A stretch of 14,749 nucleotides of DNA from Candidatus Stercoripulliclostridium pullicola (GTDB lineage: Bacteria > Bacillota > Clostridia > Christensenellales > DTU072). How positions within the stretch are numbered: position 1 is the first letter of the stretch; each line of letters starts with the position of its first letter. This document shows positions 1-5,305 of the stretch, piece after piece. Location of the stretch: positions 1 through 14,749 of the forward strand of contig JADINF010000022.1 of NCBI GenBank assembly GCA_017694145.1, written 5' to 3'. The position numbers were made by a program, and so were the translations under genes. The notes beneath the pieces were generated by a model. It saw only the letters and a program-made list of their open reading frames with translations, ran no database searches and was not told the origin of the DNA.

Positions 1-360
1 TTCCGGATGCGGATGAAAAGCGACGAAGGGGAATTCCGCGTGCGCTACGGTAAGGACAACGCGTTGCTGAAGGCTCGGCTCACGGAAGCGGAGCTCGCCG
101 CCGAAGAGAACGCGCTCATAGCGGAACGCGAGCGGCTGATAGCGCTGGACAGGCTCAACAGAGAGCGGGCGGAGCGCGAGCGCGCGGAAGCGCTTCTGCG
201 CGACGCCGAGATACTCGAAGCGCGCAGGGAGGAGCTGAGAGCCGCCAACGCAGAGGCTAAAGCGCGCAATGCGGCGATAGACGCGGAAACGGACAAGGAA
301 CGCGAAAAGAGACTCGCGGCTGACGCCCGACGCGCCGAATTGCGCGAAAAAAGGCATTGA
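1..360 (+). CDS. C-terminal part of a charged coiled-coil protein (partial)
   Basis: The reading frame is open from the first base of the window (Phe-Arg precede the first Met at 7) and stops at TGA 358-360. This is therefore probably the 3' end of a longer gene, although a start at 7 or 13 cannot be excluded. The visible ~119 residues are almost entirely Ala, Glu, Arg, Leu, Lys and Asp, with no Cys, Trp or Pro. They read as one long heptad-like, highly charged helix (for example RERAERERAEALLRDAE), as in coiled coils. No membrane segment or enzymatic motif is visible. Function is unknown; the visible part could be a structural or tether segment of a larger protein. A terminator hairpin follows 20 bp after the stop, so this gene ends its transcription unit. 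Confidence 0.55.
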   Translation, partial: FRMRMKSDEGEFRVRYGKDNALLKARLTEAELAAEENALIAERERLIALDRLNRERAERERAEALLRDAEILEARREELRAANAEAKARNAAIDAETDKEREKRLAADARRAELREKRH

Positions 361-379
361 ACATTACCGATATGGCGTC

Positions 380-413
380 AACGGATCGGAATTCGACCGG
401 TCCGTTTTATTTT
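380..413 (+). terminator. Rho-independent terminator between the coiled-coil gene and the acetyltransferase gene
   Basis: A ten-base-pair stem (AACGGATCGG at 380-389 with CCGGTCCGTT at 397-406, one T.G wobble) closes a 7-nt loop and is followed by TTTTATTTT. It lies 20 bp after the upstream stop and ends only about 8 bp before the ribosome binding site of the next gene. It therefore either terminates the upstream unit or acts as an attenuator for the next gene. Confidence 0.75.
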
Positions 414-435
414 AGTAACCGAGGAGAAACACGTT

Positions 436-1083
436 ATGACATATTTTTACGGTCCCGATCCGAAATGCGCGCATCCAAATCCCGATCTGACGCGTATCTG
501 TTTCATTAAAAATACCGTTACGCGCCCTAACATAATTATCGGGGACTATACTTATTACGACGATCCGGAGGACTCCGAGAATTTCGAAGCGCACGTCACC
601 CATCATTACGATTTCATAGGCGATAAACTCATCATAGGGAAATTCACCGCCATCGCCAAAGGCGTGGAATTCGTTATGAACGGCGCTAATCACCGTATGG
701 CGTCCGTTACGACATATCCTTTCAGCTTAATGCGCAACGGCTGGGAAAAGAGTATTCCCTCCCTCGACGAGCTTCCGTTGAAAGGGGATACCGTGATAGG
801 TAACGACGTCTGGATAGGGCAGAACGTAACCGTTTTACCGGGCGTACATATCGGAGACGGCGCCATAATAGGCGCCGATTCGGTAGTAGCGAAAGATATT
901 CCGCCGTATACGATCGCGGCGGGAAATCCCTGCAGGGTAATAAGAAAAAGATTCGACGACGAGCTGATCGAATATTTGCTCGCCTTGAAATGGTGGGACT
1001 GGGACGCGGAAAAGATATTCCGCAATATGGAGATACTCTGTAGCGCGGATCCCTCTGAAATAAAAAATATCGACAATCGTTAA
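436..1083 (+). CDS. Vat/CatB-type xenobiotic O-acetyltransferase (left-handed beta-helix)
   Basis: This 215-residue protein has the length and motif order of the xenobiotic acetyltransferase family, closest to streptogramin A acetyltransferases (Vat). In order these are an N-terminal cap with GDYTYYDD (36-43), DKLIIGKF (63-70), the active-site loop MNGANHRM with the presumed catalytic His86, TTYPF and NGWEK, then hexapeptide repeats (KGDTVIGNDVWIG, ITVLPGVHIGDG-like, GADSVVAKDIPPY, GNPCRVI) and a C-terminal LKWWDWD helix. Family members transfer acetyl from acetyl-CoA to a hydroxyl of the antibiotic in the cytosol and work as trimers. GAGGAG at 421-426 supports the ATG at 436. No promoter is evident between the upstream terminator and this start. 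The true substrate is uncertain: streptogramin A, chloramphenicol or another hydroxylated compound. Confidence 0.85.
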   Translation: MTYFYGPDPKCAHPNPDLTRICFIKNTVTRPNIIIGDYTYYDDPEDSENFEAHVTHHYDFIGDKLIIGKFTAIAKGVEFVMNGANHRMASVTTYPFSLMRNGWEKSIPSLDELPLKGDTVIGNDVWIGQNVTVLPGVHIGDGAIIGADSVVAKDIPPYTIAAGNPCRVIRKRFDDELIEYLLALKWWDWDAEKIFRNMEILCSADPSEIKNIDNR

Positions 1084-1092
1084 TATACAAAT

Positions 1093-1118
1093 AAAGCGCG
1101 CCCACAGGGGCGCGCTTT
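1093..1118. terminator. Bidirectional terminator between the acetyltransferase gene and tetR
   Basis: This is a perfect 11-bp stem (AAAGCGCGCCC at 1093-1103 with GGGCGCGCTTT at 1108-1118) with a 4-nt ACAG loop. A T run follows on the plus strand and an A/T-rich TTTATTT-like tail on the minus strand. It sits 10 bp after the acetyltransferase stop and 18 bp from the convergent tetR stop, so it can serve both genes. Confidence 0.9.
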
Positions 1119-1135
1119 TCCGTTATAAAGTAAGG

Positions 1136-1735
1136 TCATTGGGCGAAAAGCGCGTAAAGCGTTTCCGTCACTATCCCGCGCATTTTCGCGTAATCGATAT
1201 ATTCGTGGTGATCGTATACGTATTCGTGCGCGAAAGACTGTATCACGTCCATCGCGAAATGTATCCTCTCACGCGGCGCGTCGAGCCCGATACCCGCTTC
1301 GGTAAGGGCGCTTTCGAGCCGCGAGGTTATTTCGTCCTCAAGTCGTATGAACGCCGCGTTGACCTCCTCGTCGGTATGCGTCATCGAGTGCAACGCTTCG
1401 TGTATTTTAGCGTTATCTCTGTGTGCGATTATCACCGAATCGAGTATTTTAGGTATCACTTCGCGTATCCCGCTTGCGGAAATGTCGTCGAACATCCCGA
1501 ATATGGGCTCGCATATCTTATCCATATATAGAGTGAGCACAGCAGTCAATATATCCTTCTTATCGCGGAAATACCCGTATACTATCCCCGTGGAAACGCC
1601 CGCGCGTTTGGCTATTTCCGCGGTATTCGTATTATAATATCCGACTTCCGAGAAAAGTTCGTATCCCGCGCGGATTATTCTGTTTTTCTTTTCTATCGAC
1701 CGCTCCTGACGCGGTTCGCGTATCTCTTTACCCAT
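1136..1735 (-). CDS. TetR/AcrR-family transcriptional regulator, probable feo operon repressor
   Basis: The protein is 199 aa if it starts at the ATG at 1735 (MGKEIREPRQERS). An ATG at 1744 (weak GAAGG upstream) would add 3 residues and an ATG at 1771 would add 12. The N-terminal ~60 residues form a classic TetR DNA-binding domain: an RIIRAGYELFSEVGY helix, then TAEIAKRAGVSTGIVYGYF as the helix-turn-helix, then the DKKDIL connection. The remaining ~130 residues are helical and variable, as expected for the ligand-binding/dimerisation domain, so the ligand cannot be read. It is transcribed divergently from the feoA-feoA-feoB operon. Two matching palindromic boxes lie in the shared intergenic region, which points to autoregulation and control of iron uptake; this link is inferred. 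The best minus-strand promoter places the start of transcription almost on the 1735 ATG. Confidence 0.88.
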   Translation of the reverse strand: MGKEIREPRQERSIEKKNRIIRAGYELFSEVGYYNTNTAEIAKRAGVSTGIVYGYFRDKKDILTAVLTLYMDKICEPIFGMFDDISASGIREVIPKILDSVIIAHRDNAKIHEALHSMTHTDEEVNAAFIRLEDEITSRLESALTEAGIGLDAPRERIHFAMDVIQSFAHEYVYDHHEYIDYAKMRGIVTETLYALFAQ

Positions 1736-1742
1736 ATTCAAC

Positions 1743-1771
1743 ATTATACCTTCAGCACGACAGAATTGCAA
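1743..1771 (-). promoter_or_regulatory. Candidate tetR promoter (possibly leaderless)
   Basis: Read on the minus strand, TATAAT (1748-1743) is preceded after 17 bp by TTGCAA (1771-1766, 4 of 6 matches to TTGACA). The predicted start of transcription is near 1736, adjacent to the ATG at 1735, which has no Shine-Dalgarno sequence in range. The operator-like box at 1778-1797 abuts the upstream edge of this promoter. Confidence 0.5.
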
Positions 1772-1777
1772 TACGAA

Positions 1778-1797
1778 AAATATGAAAAATATTTCAC
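1778..1797 (-). promoter_or_regulatory. Putative TetR operator O1
   Basis: On the minus strand this reads GTGAAA-TATT-TTTCATATTT, a TGAAA-N4-TTTCA dyad with an asymmetric TATTT extension. It matches the box at 1844-1863 at 18 of 20 positions in opposite orientation. It lies between the -35 of the feo promoter and the tetR promoter. Operator function is inferred from symmetry, duplication and the adjacent tetR. Confidence 0.7.
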
Positions 1798-1804
1798 GTT
1801 TTGC

Positions 1805-1833
1805 TTGACAGCCGCATATACTGTTGATATAAT
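1805..1833 (+). promoter_or_regulatory. Sigma-A promoter of the feo operon
   Basis: A perfect -35 (TTGACA, 1805-1810) and a perfect -10 (TATAAT, 1828-1833) are separated by 17 bp. The expected transcription start is near 1840, giving a leader of about 60 nt before the ATG at 1901. A promoter this strong normally needs repression, which fits the boxes on either side. Confidence 0.88.
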
Positions 1834-1843
1834 GTGACCGAAT

Positions 1844-1863
1844 GTGAAAGATATTTCATATTT
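1844..1863 (+). promoter_or_regulatory. Putative TetR operator O2
   Basis: This reads GTGAAA-GATA-TTTCATATTT: the same TGAAA-N4-TTTCA dyad and TATTT extension as the 1778-1797 box, but inverted. It sits immediately after the predicted feo transcription start, where a bound repressor would block initiation or elongation. The dyad centres are 62 bp apart, close to six helical turns. Confidence 0.72.
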
Positions 1864-1900
1864 ACGGCAAATTAAATACGGAAAAGGAGTTTCAAGGAAA

Positions 1901-2131
1901 ATGCCGCTTGTATTCGCGCCTCACGGGAAATTGTTGAAAGTAGTCAAGATAATGACGGACGAAAAGACGAAAAAACATCTCGAAAATCTCGGTATTACGA
2001 TTGGGAGCGCGATAACGGTGATATCCGGAAGCGGAAAAAGCACGATATGCGTCGTCAAAGACTCGAGGCTTGCGCTGGACGGGGCGTTGGCGACTCAAAT
2101 ATTCGTAATACAGCAACAGGAGGCAGTATGA
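1901..2131 (+). CDS. feoA: FeoA-family protein, first copy
   Basis: This is a 76-residue SH3-like FeoA protein, the small cytosolic partner of the ferrous iron transporter FeoB. KKHLENLGITIGSAITVIS corresponds to the family's 'R-L-x-x-L-G-(I/V)-x-x-G' core, and SRLALDGALATQIFV to the C-terminal strands. The ATG at 1901 is preceded by AAAAGGAG (1882-1889). An in-frame GTG at 1844 would put the start inside the putative operator and close to the transcription start, so it was not chosen. The stop overlaps the start of the second feoA by 4 bp (ATGA), which suggests translational coupling. This copy diverges more from canonical FeoA than the next one. Dual FeoA proteins are known in Clostridia; how the roles are divided is not readable from sequence. 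Confidence 0.85.
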   Translation: MPLVFAPHGKLLKVVKIMTDEKTKKHLENLGITIGSAITVISGSGKSTICVVKDSRLALDGALATQIFVIQQQEAV

Positions 2132-2358
2132 ACAAGAAACTCAGCGAAATGTCCGCAGGACAGAGCGGACTCGTGACGAGGGTGACCGCCGAAGGAAGGA
2201 TCAAGAGGCGGTTATTCGATATGGGCGTGACGCCCGGAGCGGAAGTGTATCTTCGCAAGCGCGCGCCGCTCGGAGATCCCATCGAAGTCAATATCCGCGG
2301 CTACGAGCTCACGCTCCGTAACTCCGAAGCGGAAACCGTAATTATGGAGGTCTTATGA
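2128..2358 (+). CDS. feoA: FeoA-family protein, second copy
   Basis: This 76-residue FeoA has the canonical pattern: LSEMSAGQSGLV, then EGRIKRRLFDMGVTPGAEVYLRKRAPLGDPIEV and RGYELTLRNSEAETV. It is expected to form a small SH3-like barrel that interacts with cytosolic FeoB and supports Fe(II) uptake. CAGGAGG precedes the ATG at 2128. The gene overlaps both neighbours by 4 bp (ATGA at 2128 and at 2355), so translation of feoA, feoA and feoB is probably coupled. An in-frame start at 2047 would lie deep inside the first feoA and is not credible. Confidence 0.92.
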   Translation: MNKKLSEMSAGQSGLVTRVTAEGRIKRRLFDMGVTPGAEVYLRKRAPLGDPIEVNIRGYELTLRNSEAETVIMEVL

Positions 2359-4631
2359 AAAAATTTGCTTTGGCAGGAAACCCCAATTCGGGGAAAACCA
2401 CTCTATTCAATTATCTTACCGGCTCCACGGCGCACGTCGGTAACTGGCCGGGCGTTACCGTTGACAAAAAAGAGGGCGTTTATAAAAAATGTCCCGAACC
2501 GGTCAACATTATAGACCTTCCTGGAATATACTCGCTGTCGCCGTACACGCCCGAAGAAATCATTTCGCGCAATTACATACTTGACGAAAAGCCGGACTGC
2601 GTCATCAACATCGTGGACGCGACGAATCTCGAAAGGAATCTTTATCTCACGACGCAACTCATGGAGATAGACGTGCCGGTCGTCATCGCGCTCAATATGA
2701 TAGACGCGGTGGAGAAAGCGGGCGACGCGATAGACGCGGAAAAGCTCGAGAAAAAGACGGGACTTCCCGTTGTGAAAATCTCGGCGCTCAAAGGTACGGG
2801 GCTTGACGAGCTGATGAAGCGCGCTTACGCGGCTTCGCTTAAGCCGCGCAAGGCGTTCACGGTACTGGAGGGAAGCAGTCTTATACATCTGATAGGGGAT
2901 TGCAGGATAGCGCTCGAGGGGCAGAAAGTGGATAACGCGCTTTTCCACGCCGTCAAACTCGTTGAGCTCGACGAACTCGAGGTTAAAGCGCACCCCGACG
3001 CCGCTCGCACCGTCGAAGAATTCAAAAAGACTTTCAAGGACGACGTTTTCGGCAACGATTTCGAAGCCGTGGTGGCGGACGGACGTTACAAATATATTTC
3101 AGCAAATTACTCCTCCGCGCTCCGCAGAGGAAGCGCGAAGAGTAAAGACAAACTGACCAAATCGGACAGAGCCGACCGGGTGCTTACGCACAAAGTATGG
3201 GGAATTCCTATTTTCCTTGTCATACTCTTTGCCGTATTCCATTTGACGATTTCGGAGAATTTCCTGTTCATCGGCGCGGCTCTGCCCGAAGGTTGGGTGT
3301 CCCTCGAAGGCACCGCATTCGAAGGCGTGTTCGGCGCGGGCGGCATAAATTCCCCCGGCGTAATACTCTTTAACCTTCTCGACCTCGCCACTTCGTCGAT
3401 AAGCGACGCCGTAGCGGGCGCGATGGAAGCGGGTAACGTGGCGCAATGGGCGCAGGGACTCGTCGTGGACGGTATGCTCGGAGGACTTTTCGCGATACTT
3501 TCCTTCCTCCCGCAGATACTTCTCCTGTTCCTTTTCTTCTCGATCCTCGAGGACTCCGGATATATGGCGCGCGTTGCGTTCATTCTCGACCGCATCTTCC
3601 GTAAATTCGGACTTACCGGCAGGGCGTTCATGCCAATGATAATGGGCTTCGGCTGCTCCGTACCCGCTATGATCAATACCCGTACGCTCTCGGATGAGAA
3701 CGAACGCATAGCGACTATAAGAGTTATTCCGTTCTTCAGCTGCGGAGCAAAGCTTCCGATACTTACCGCCATCGCGGGCGGAATAGTGATGCAATTCGGT
3801 ATCGGCAACGCCGACCTCATCACTTACGGTATGTATGTGCTCGGTATAACGGTGGCTATCGTCACAGTGATACTGATGCGTTCCACGACTATGCGCGGAG
3901 AGGTGCCGCCCTTCATTATGGAGCTTCCGGCATACCACGCGCCGCAGTTCAGGAACCTTATGCTCCACCTTTGGGATAAAGTAAAGCACTTCGTCAAAAA
4001 GGCGTTCACGATAATCCTCGCGTCCACGATAGTTATTTGGTTCATAAGCCACTTCTCGTGGGGCTGGCAGTACCTCAGCGACGAGGAGATCAATTCGAGC
4101 ATACTCGCAGGACTCGGACAACTCGTTCAGCCGCTGTTTACTCCTCTGGGCTTCGGCTCTCAGTTAGGCTCCTGGGGTTGGGTATTCGTTGTGGCGGCGA
4201 TCACCGGACTTATCGCCAAAGAGAACGTCATCGCTACCTTCGGCACGCTTGCCGCGTGTATCACTTCGGGATTCGTAGCCGACGAGGCGCTCGGCGGAGT
4301 GGACTCCGTTGTGCAGATGATAGCGGCGACCGGCATAACCGTTCCCGCGCTCATAGCCTTCATAGCGTTCAATATGACCACGATACCTTGCTTTGCGGCG
4401 GTAGCCACCGCCAAAGCGGAGCTTCCCGGGAAAAAGAGCTTCAATATGACTCTCGTATTCTGGATAGTTACTTCCTATCTCGTCGCGGCGACGGTCTATA
4501 CCGTAGGCTCGTGGTGGTGGACGGTGTTTATATGGCTCGCGCTGTGGGCGGCGGTCATAACCCTCATAGTCCTCTACAACAAAGGCAAGTTGAAGTTCAC
4601 CGTACCGGCATTCCTGAAAGGAAAGAAATGA
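2355..4631 (+). CDS. feoB: Ferrous iron transport protein B (FeoB)
   Basis: This 758-residue inner-membrane Fe(II) transporter has a full N-terminal GTPase domain. G1 is GNPNSGKT (8-15), G2 includes Thr35 in the PGVTVDKKEG segment, G3 is DLPG (54-57), G4 is NMID (114-117) and G5 is SALKG (143-147). A helical GDI-like spacer follows to about residue 275. The membrane domain contains two 'Gate' regions, with GFGCSVPA (Cys434), PFFSCGAKLPI (Cys463) and a later TGLIAKENVIATFGT segment. The length is normal for the family and no lesion is visible. It overlaps the second feoA by 4 bp and is followed after 1 bp by the Cys-rich protein gene. The divergent TetR gene and paired boxes upstream suggest TetR control; I saw no Fur or DtxR box. 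Confidence 0.97.
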   Translation: MKKFALAGNPNSGKTTLFNYLTGSTAHVGNWPGVTVDKKEGVYKKCPEPVNIIDLPGIYSLSPYTPEEIISRNYILDEKPDCVINIVDATNLERNLYLTTQLMEIDVPVVIALNMIDAVEKAGDAIDAEKLEKKTGLPVVKISALKGTGLDELMKRAYAASLKPRKAFTVLEGSSLIHLIGDCRIALEGQKVDNALFHAVKLVELDELEVKAHPDAARTVEEFKKTFKDDVFGNDFEAVVADGRYKYISANYSSALRRGSAKSKDKLTKSDRADRVLTHKVWGIPIFLVILFAVFHLTISENFLFIGAALPEGWVSLEGTAFEGVFGAGGINSPGVILFNLLDLATSSISDAVAGAMEAGNVAQWAQGLVVDGMLGGLFAILSFLPQILLLFLFFSILEDSGYMARVAFILDRIFRKFGLTGRAFMPMIMGFGCSVPAMINTRTLSDENERIATIRVIPFFSCGAKLPILTAIAGGIVMQFGIGNADLITYGMYVLGITVAIVTVILMRSTTMRGEVPPFIMELPAYHAPQFRNLMLHLWDKVKHFVKKAFTIILASTIVIWFISHFSWGWQYLSDEEINSSILAGLGQLVQPLFTPLGFGSQLGSWGWVFVVAAITGLIAKENVIATFGTLAACITSGFVADEALGGVDSVVQMIAATGITVPALIAFIAFNMTTIPCFAAVATAKAELPGKKSFNMTLVFWIVTSYLVAATVYTVGSWWWTVFIWLALWAAVITLIVLYNKGKLKFTVPAFLKGKK

Positions 4632-4632
4632 T

Positions 4633-4830
4633 ATGGGCGTGACCGAAATAATAATAGCGGTAGTCGCGGCGGCGGTAGTCTTAGGCGTGATGATCGCCGC
4701 CGTGATAAGAAAAGCTAAAGGCAAGACGGGTTGCTCCGGCTGCTCCGAGTGTTCGTGTTGCCCGCACTCCTCGGCTTGCAAGGCAAAAGCCTTGGCAGAG
4801 AAGAAAAAAGCTTCGTCCGCAAACAAATAA
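4633..4830 (+). CDS. FeoB-associated Cys-rich membrane protein
   Basis: This 65-residue protein has a short N-terminus, one membrane helix (about residues 5-25, rich in Ile, Ala and Val), a basic stop-transfer stretch (RKAKGK) and a compact Cys cluster, CSGCSECSCCPHSSAC (34-49, six Cys and one His), then a Lys/Ala-rich tail. This architecture and its position directly after feoB match the FeoB-associated Cys-rich membrane protein family found in Bacillota. The clustered Cys could bind iron or another metal or an Fe-S cluster on the cytosolic side, perhaps in a FeoC-like role; this has not been shown from the sequence. AAAGGAAAG upstream provides the ribosome binding site. It is the last gene of the operon. 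Confidence 0.88.
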   Translation: MGVTEIIIAVVAAAVVLGVMIAAVIRKAKGKTGCSGCSECSCCPHSSACKAKALAEKKKASSANK

Positions 4831-4874
4831 CGCAAACCTTTGCACTGACGTTACCTCCGTTATTGCATTATCCG

Positions 4875-4909
4875 GATACCCCGATCGCTCACGCGGTCGG
4901 GGTATCTTT
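4875..4909 (+). terminator. Terminator of the feo operon
   Basis: GATACCCCGA (4875-4884) pairs perfectly with TCGGGGTATC (4897-4906). The stem extends inward by three more pairs, one of them wobble, to a 6-nt loop. The T run is short (TTT), so the hairpin is strong and the tail weak. It lies 44 bp after the Cys-rich gene. Confidence 0.75.
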
Positions 4910-4910
4910 G

Positions 4911-5110
4911 TAAGAAGTAAGCGATCGGCGCAGACAAAAATATCGAAAAGAGGGTAGAAAAACCCGTACAAAATCCGAAAATGGGAAATGCCGCATTGTT
5001 TTTATCCTTTTGATGATAACGCGGCGGGTATCCGCATATAGTAACGGAATACCCGACCCCTAAACGGAAAAGTGTAGCTCTGCTCTAAAATTTACATATA
5101 TTCCGTATTT
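4911..5110. other. Intergenic region without a gene, containing an imperfect hairpin
   Basis: No credible coding frame is visible between the feo terminator and the promoter of the first LRR gene. An imperfect hairpin (CGGGTATCCG at 5025-5034 with CGGAATACCCG at 5045-5055, one bulge) has no T run. The rest is A/T-rich and I recognise no riboswitch or small RNA. Confidence 0.5.
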
Positions 5111-5155
5111 TCGGAAGGCTTTGCACTTGACAAACAGGGGTAAAATTGATAGAAT
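5111..5155 (+). promoter_or_regulatory. Promoter of LRR lipoprotein gene 1 with shared upstream element
   Basis: TTGACA (5127-5132) and TAGAAT (5150-5155) are separated by 17 bp. Directly upstream, TCGGAAGGCT (5111-5120) sits 6 bp before the -35, the same spacing as at the second LRR gene (9075-9084). In this copy TTCCG (5101-5105) and CGGAA (5112-5116) also form an inverted repeat. The predicted leader is about 145 nt. Confidence 0.8.
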
Positions 5156-5170
5156 GAAACCGGAGCATAA

Positions 5171-5192
5171 CCAAAGGTTAGCAAGGTTATCG
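5171..5192 (+). promoter_or_regulatory. Conserved early-leader motif of LRR gene 1
   Basis: CCAAAGGTTAGCAAGGTTAT lies 15 bp after the -10 hexamer. A close counterpart lies 14 bp after the -10 of the second LRR gene (9134-9155). In this copy it contains the direct repeat AAGGTTA-GC-AAGGTTA. The role is unknown: operator, RNA signal or relic of duplication. Confidence 0.45.
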
Positions 5193-5259
5193 CGCAATGG
5201 GATATTTCTCAGGTATGGTCAACAAAGTTTTCAATTCCCGCATAAAATTCCGAACAACG

Positions 5260-5275
5260 CCGACGTGAACGTCGG
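5260..5275 (+). other. Perfect small hairpin in the leader of LRR gene 1
   Basis: CCGACG (5260-5265) and CGTCGG (5270-5275) flank a TGAA loop, about 16 nt upstream of the ribosome binding site (AAGAGGTG, 5292-5299). No T run follows, so it is not a terminator. It may affect mRNA stability or translation. No equivalent is obvious upstream of the second LRR gene. Confidence 0.45.
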
Positions 5276-5305
5276 ACGGTATAAGTAAATCAAGAGGTGT
5301 GCGTT

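Noticed and set aside
1800..1900. Search for a Fur or DtxR-type box in front of feoA
   Set aside because: No GATAATGATAATCATTATC-like or TTAGGTTAGGCTAA-like sequence is present; the only dyads are the TGAAA-N4-TTTCA boxes.
1844..1900. N-terminal extension of the first FeoA from GTG 1844
   Set aside because: It would start within the putative operator only a few bases after the transcription start, without a ribosome binding site; ATG 1901 has one.
3099..4121. 340-codon open frame on the minus strand inside feoB
   Set aside because: Antisense to a clearly conserved transporter, with unusual composition (Arg, His, Glu, Tyr rich) and no recognisable domain or start signal.
4731..4913. 60-codon plus-strand frame overlapping the Cys-rich gene
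   Set aside because: Out of frame with a well-supported gene and running through the terminator hairpin.
5025..5055. Imperfect hairpin as a possible riboswitch or second terminator
   Set aside because: It has a bulged stem, no T run and no recognisable conserved core, and it lies upstream of the mapped-by-eye promoter so would not be in the leader.
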